Shown: in pieces, positions 49,170-49,224 of the stretch
Numbering within the stretch: the first letter of the stretch is position 1
How the letters are laid out: every line of letters begins with the position of its first letter
Assembly (NCBI GenBank): GCA_020025915.1
Contig: JAHHRH010000008.1
Span: 1 to 49,224, forward strand
DNA length: 49,224 nt
Direction: 5' to 3'
Source of the DNA: Sutterella sp.
GTDB lineage: Bacteria; Pseudomonadota; Gammaproteobacteria; Burkholderiales; Burkholderiaceae_F
Program-made: the position numbers and the translations under genes
Notes under the pieces: generated by a model
The model's input: only the letters and a program-made list of their open reading frames with translations
What the model was told of the DNA's origin: nothing
The model's database searches: none

Positions 49170-49224
49170 GTGCGCCCAGCGGCGCACGTGTGTTTATGTG
49201 GTGAAAGTCCACTGACCGCCCGAT
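49170..49224 (+). mobile_element. 5' end of a group II intron (bacterial class C type), partial
   Basis: The sequence begins GTGCG, the 5' consensus GUGYG of group II introns, and continues GTGCGCCCAGCGGCGCAC, a hairpin (49170-49176 with 49181-49187) like the GUGUGCCCGGC...GGGUGC start of the Oceanobacillus IIC intron. Next comes GTGG-TGAAAGT-CCAC (49198-49212), equal in place and form to its GGGUGAGAGUCCC element. It lies directly after the lgt terminator, the known target preference of class C introns. Only 55 nt are present; the rest, with any reverse transcriptase gene, is beyond the window. Confidence 0.75.

Noticed and set aside
1..49224. CRISPR array, prophage, toxin-antitoxin or restriction system
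   Set aside because: No spaced direct repeats, integrase, phage structural gene or restriction/toxin gene was seen in either strand.

Overview
The window looks like a chromosomal stretch from a betaproteobacterium of the order Burkholderiales. Its moderate GC content (about 48-50% by eye) and gene content fit a gut-type Sutterellaceae (Sutterella/Parasutterella-like) better than a high-GC Burkholderia or Bordetella; this is inference. The supporting synteny is typical of Betaproteobacteria: accB-accC-prmA-DUF3426-pfkB kinase, hda-HAD-pcnB-folK, queA-tgt-yajC-secD-secF, yjgA/pmbA/mogA, and the paired DUF2868/DUF3482 genes. Almost everything is core housekeeping, tightly packed and mostly intact.

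Both ends of the window look like pieces of group II introns of the bacterial C type. Bases 1-52 look like the 3' end (end of domain V, domain VI, terminal AU). Bases 49170-49224 look like the 5' end (GUGCG start, then the GGUGAAAGUCC element), placed directly after the terminator of lgt. The window is probably one assembly contig that broke at copies of a repeated intron.

Layout. 1-5.6 kb (minus): PfkB-family kinase, DUF3426 zinc-ribbon membrane protein, ribosomal protein L11 methyltransferase, acetyl-CoA carboxylase AccC/AccB and a conserved hypothetical. 5.7-11.4 kb (plus): murein-tripeptide recycling ligase Mpl, esterase YqiA, RNase II-family exonuclease, MgtE. 11.4-13.7 kb: KTSC-domain protein, lytic transglycosylase with a structured leader, RsmE. 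13.9-18.2 kb: transketolase, GAPDH and PGK, with codon use of highly expressed genes. 18.3-24 kb: lone rfbC, DedA protein, mutL-miaA, purM. 24.3-27.7 kb: hda, HAD phosphatase, pcnB, folK, tRNA-Leu(CAA). 28-33.2 kb: LtaS/OpgB-type transferase, a MogA-carboxylesterase fusion, DarP (YjgA), PmbA. 33.6-39.3 kb: queA, tgt, yajC, secD, secF. 39.5-49.1 kb: phosphoethanolamine transferase, greB, DUF486, GTPase DUF3482 with membrane partner DUF2868, a second phosphoethanolamine transferase coupled to thiE/thiM, and lgt.

Main points of interest: the intron ends bounding the window; the MogA-esterase fusion; a GAPDH lacking the NAD-selective Asp, as in gluconeogenic NADP-using GapB; intrinsic terminators inside otherwise conserved operons, one ending 2 nt before a start codon; a nested-helix RNA leader before the transglycosylase; a Fur-like promoter driving only a 12-codon ORF upstream of queA; and three alkaline-phosphatase-fold envelope transferases in 19 kb. 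No CRISPR array, rRNA, prophage or toxin-antitoxin module was seen. Codon counts and positions were made by hand and may be off by a base or two outside gene ends.
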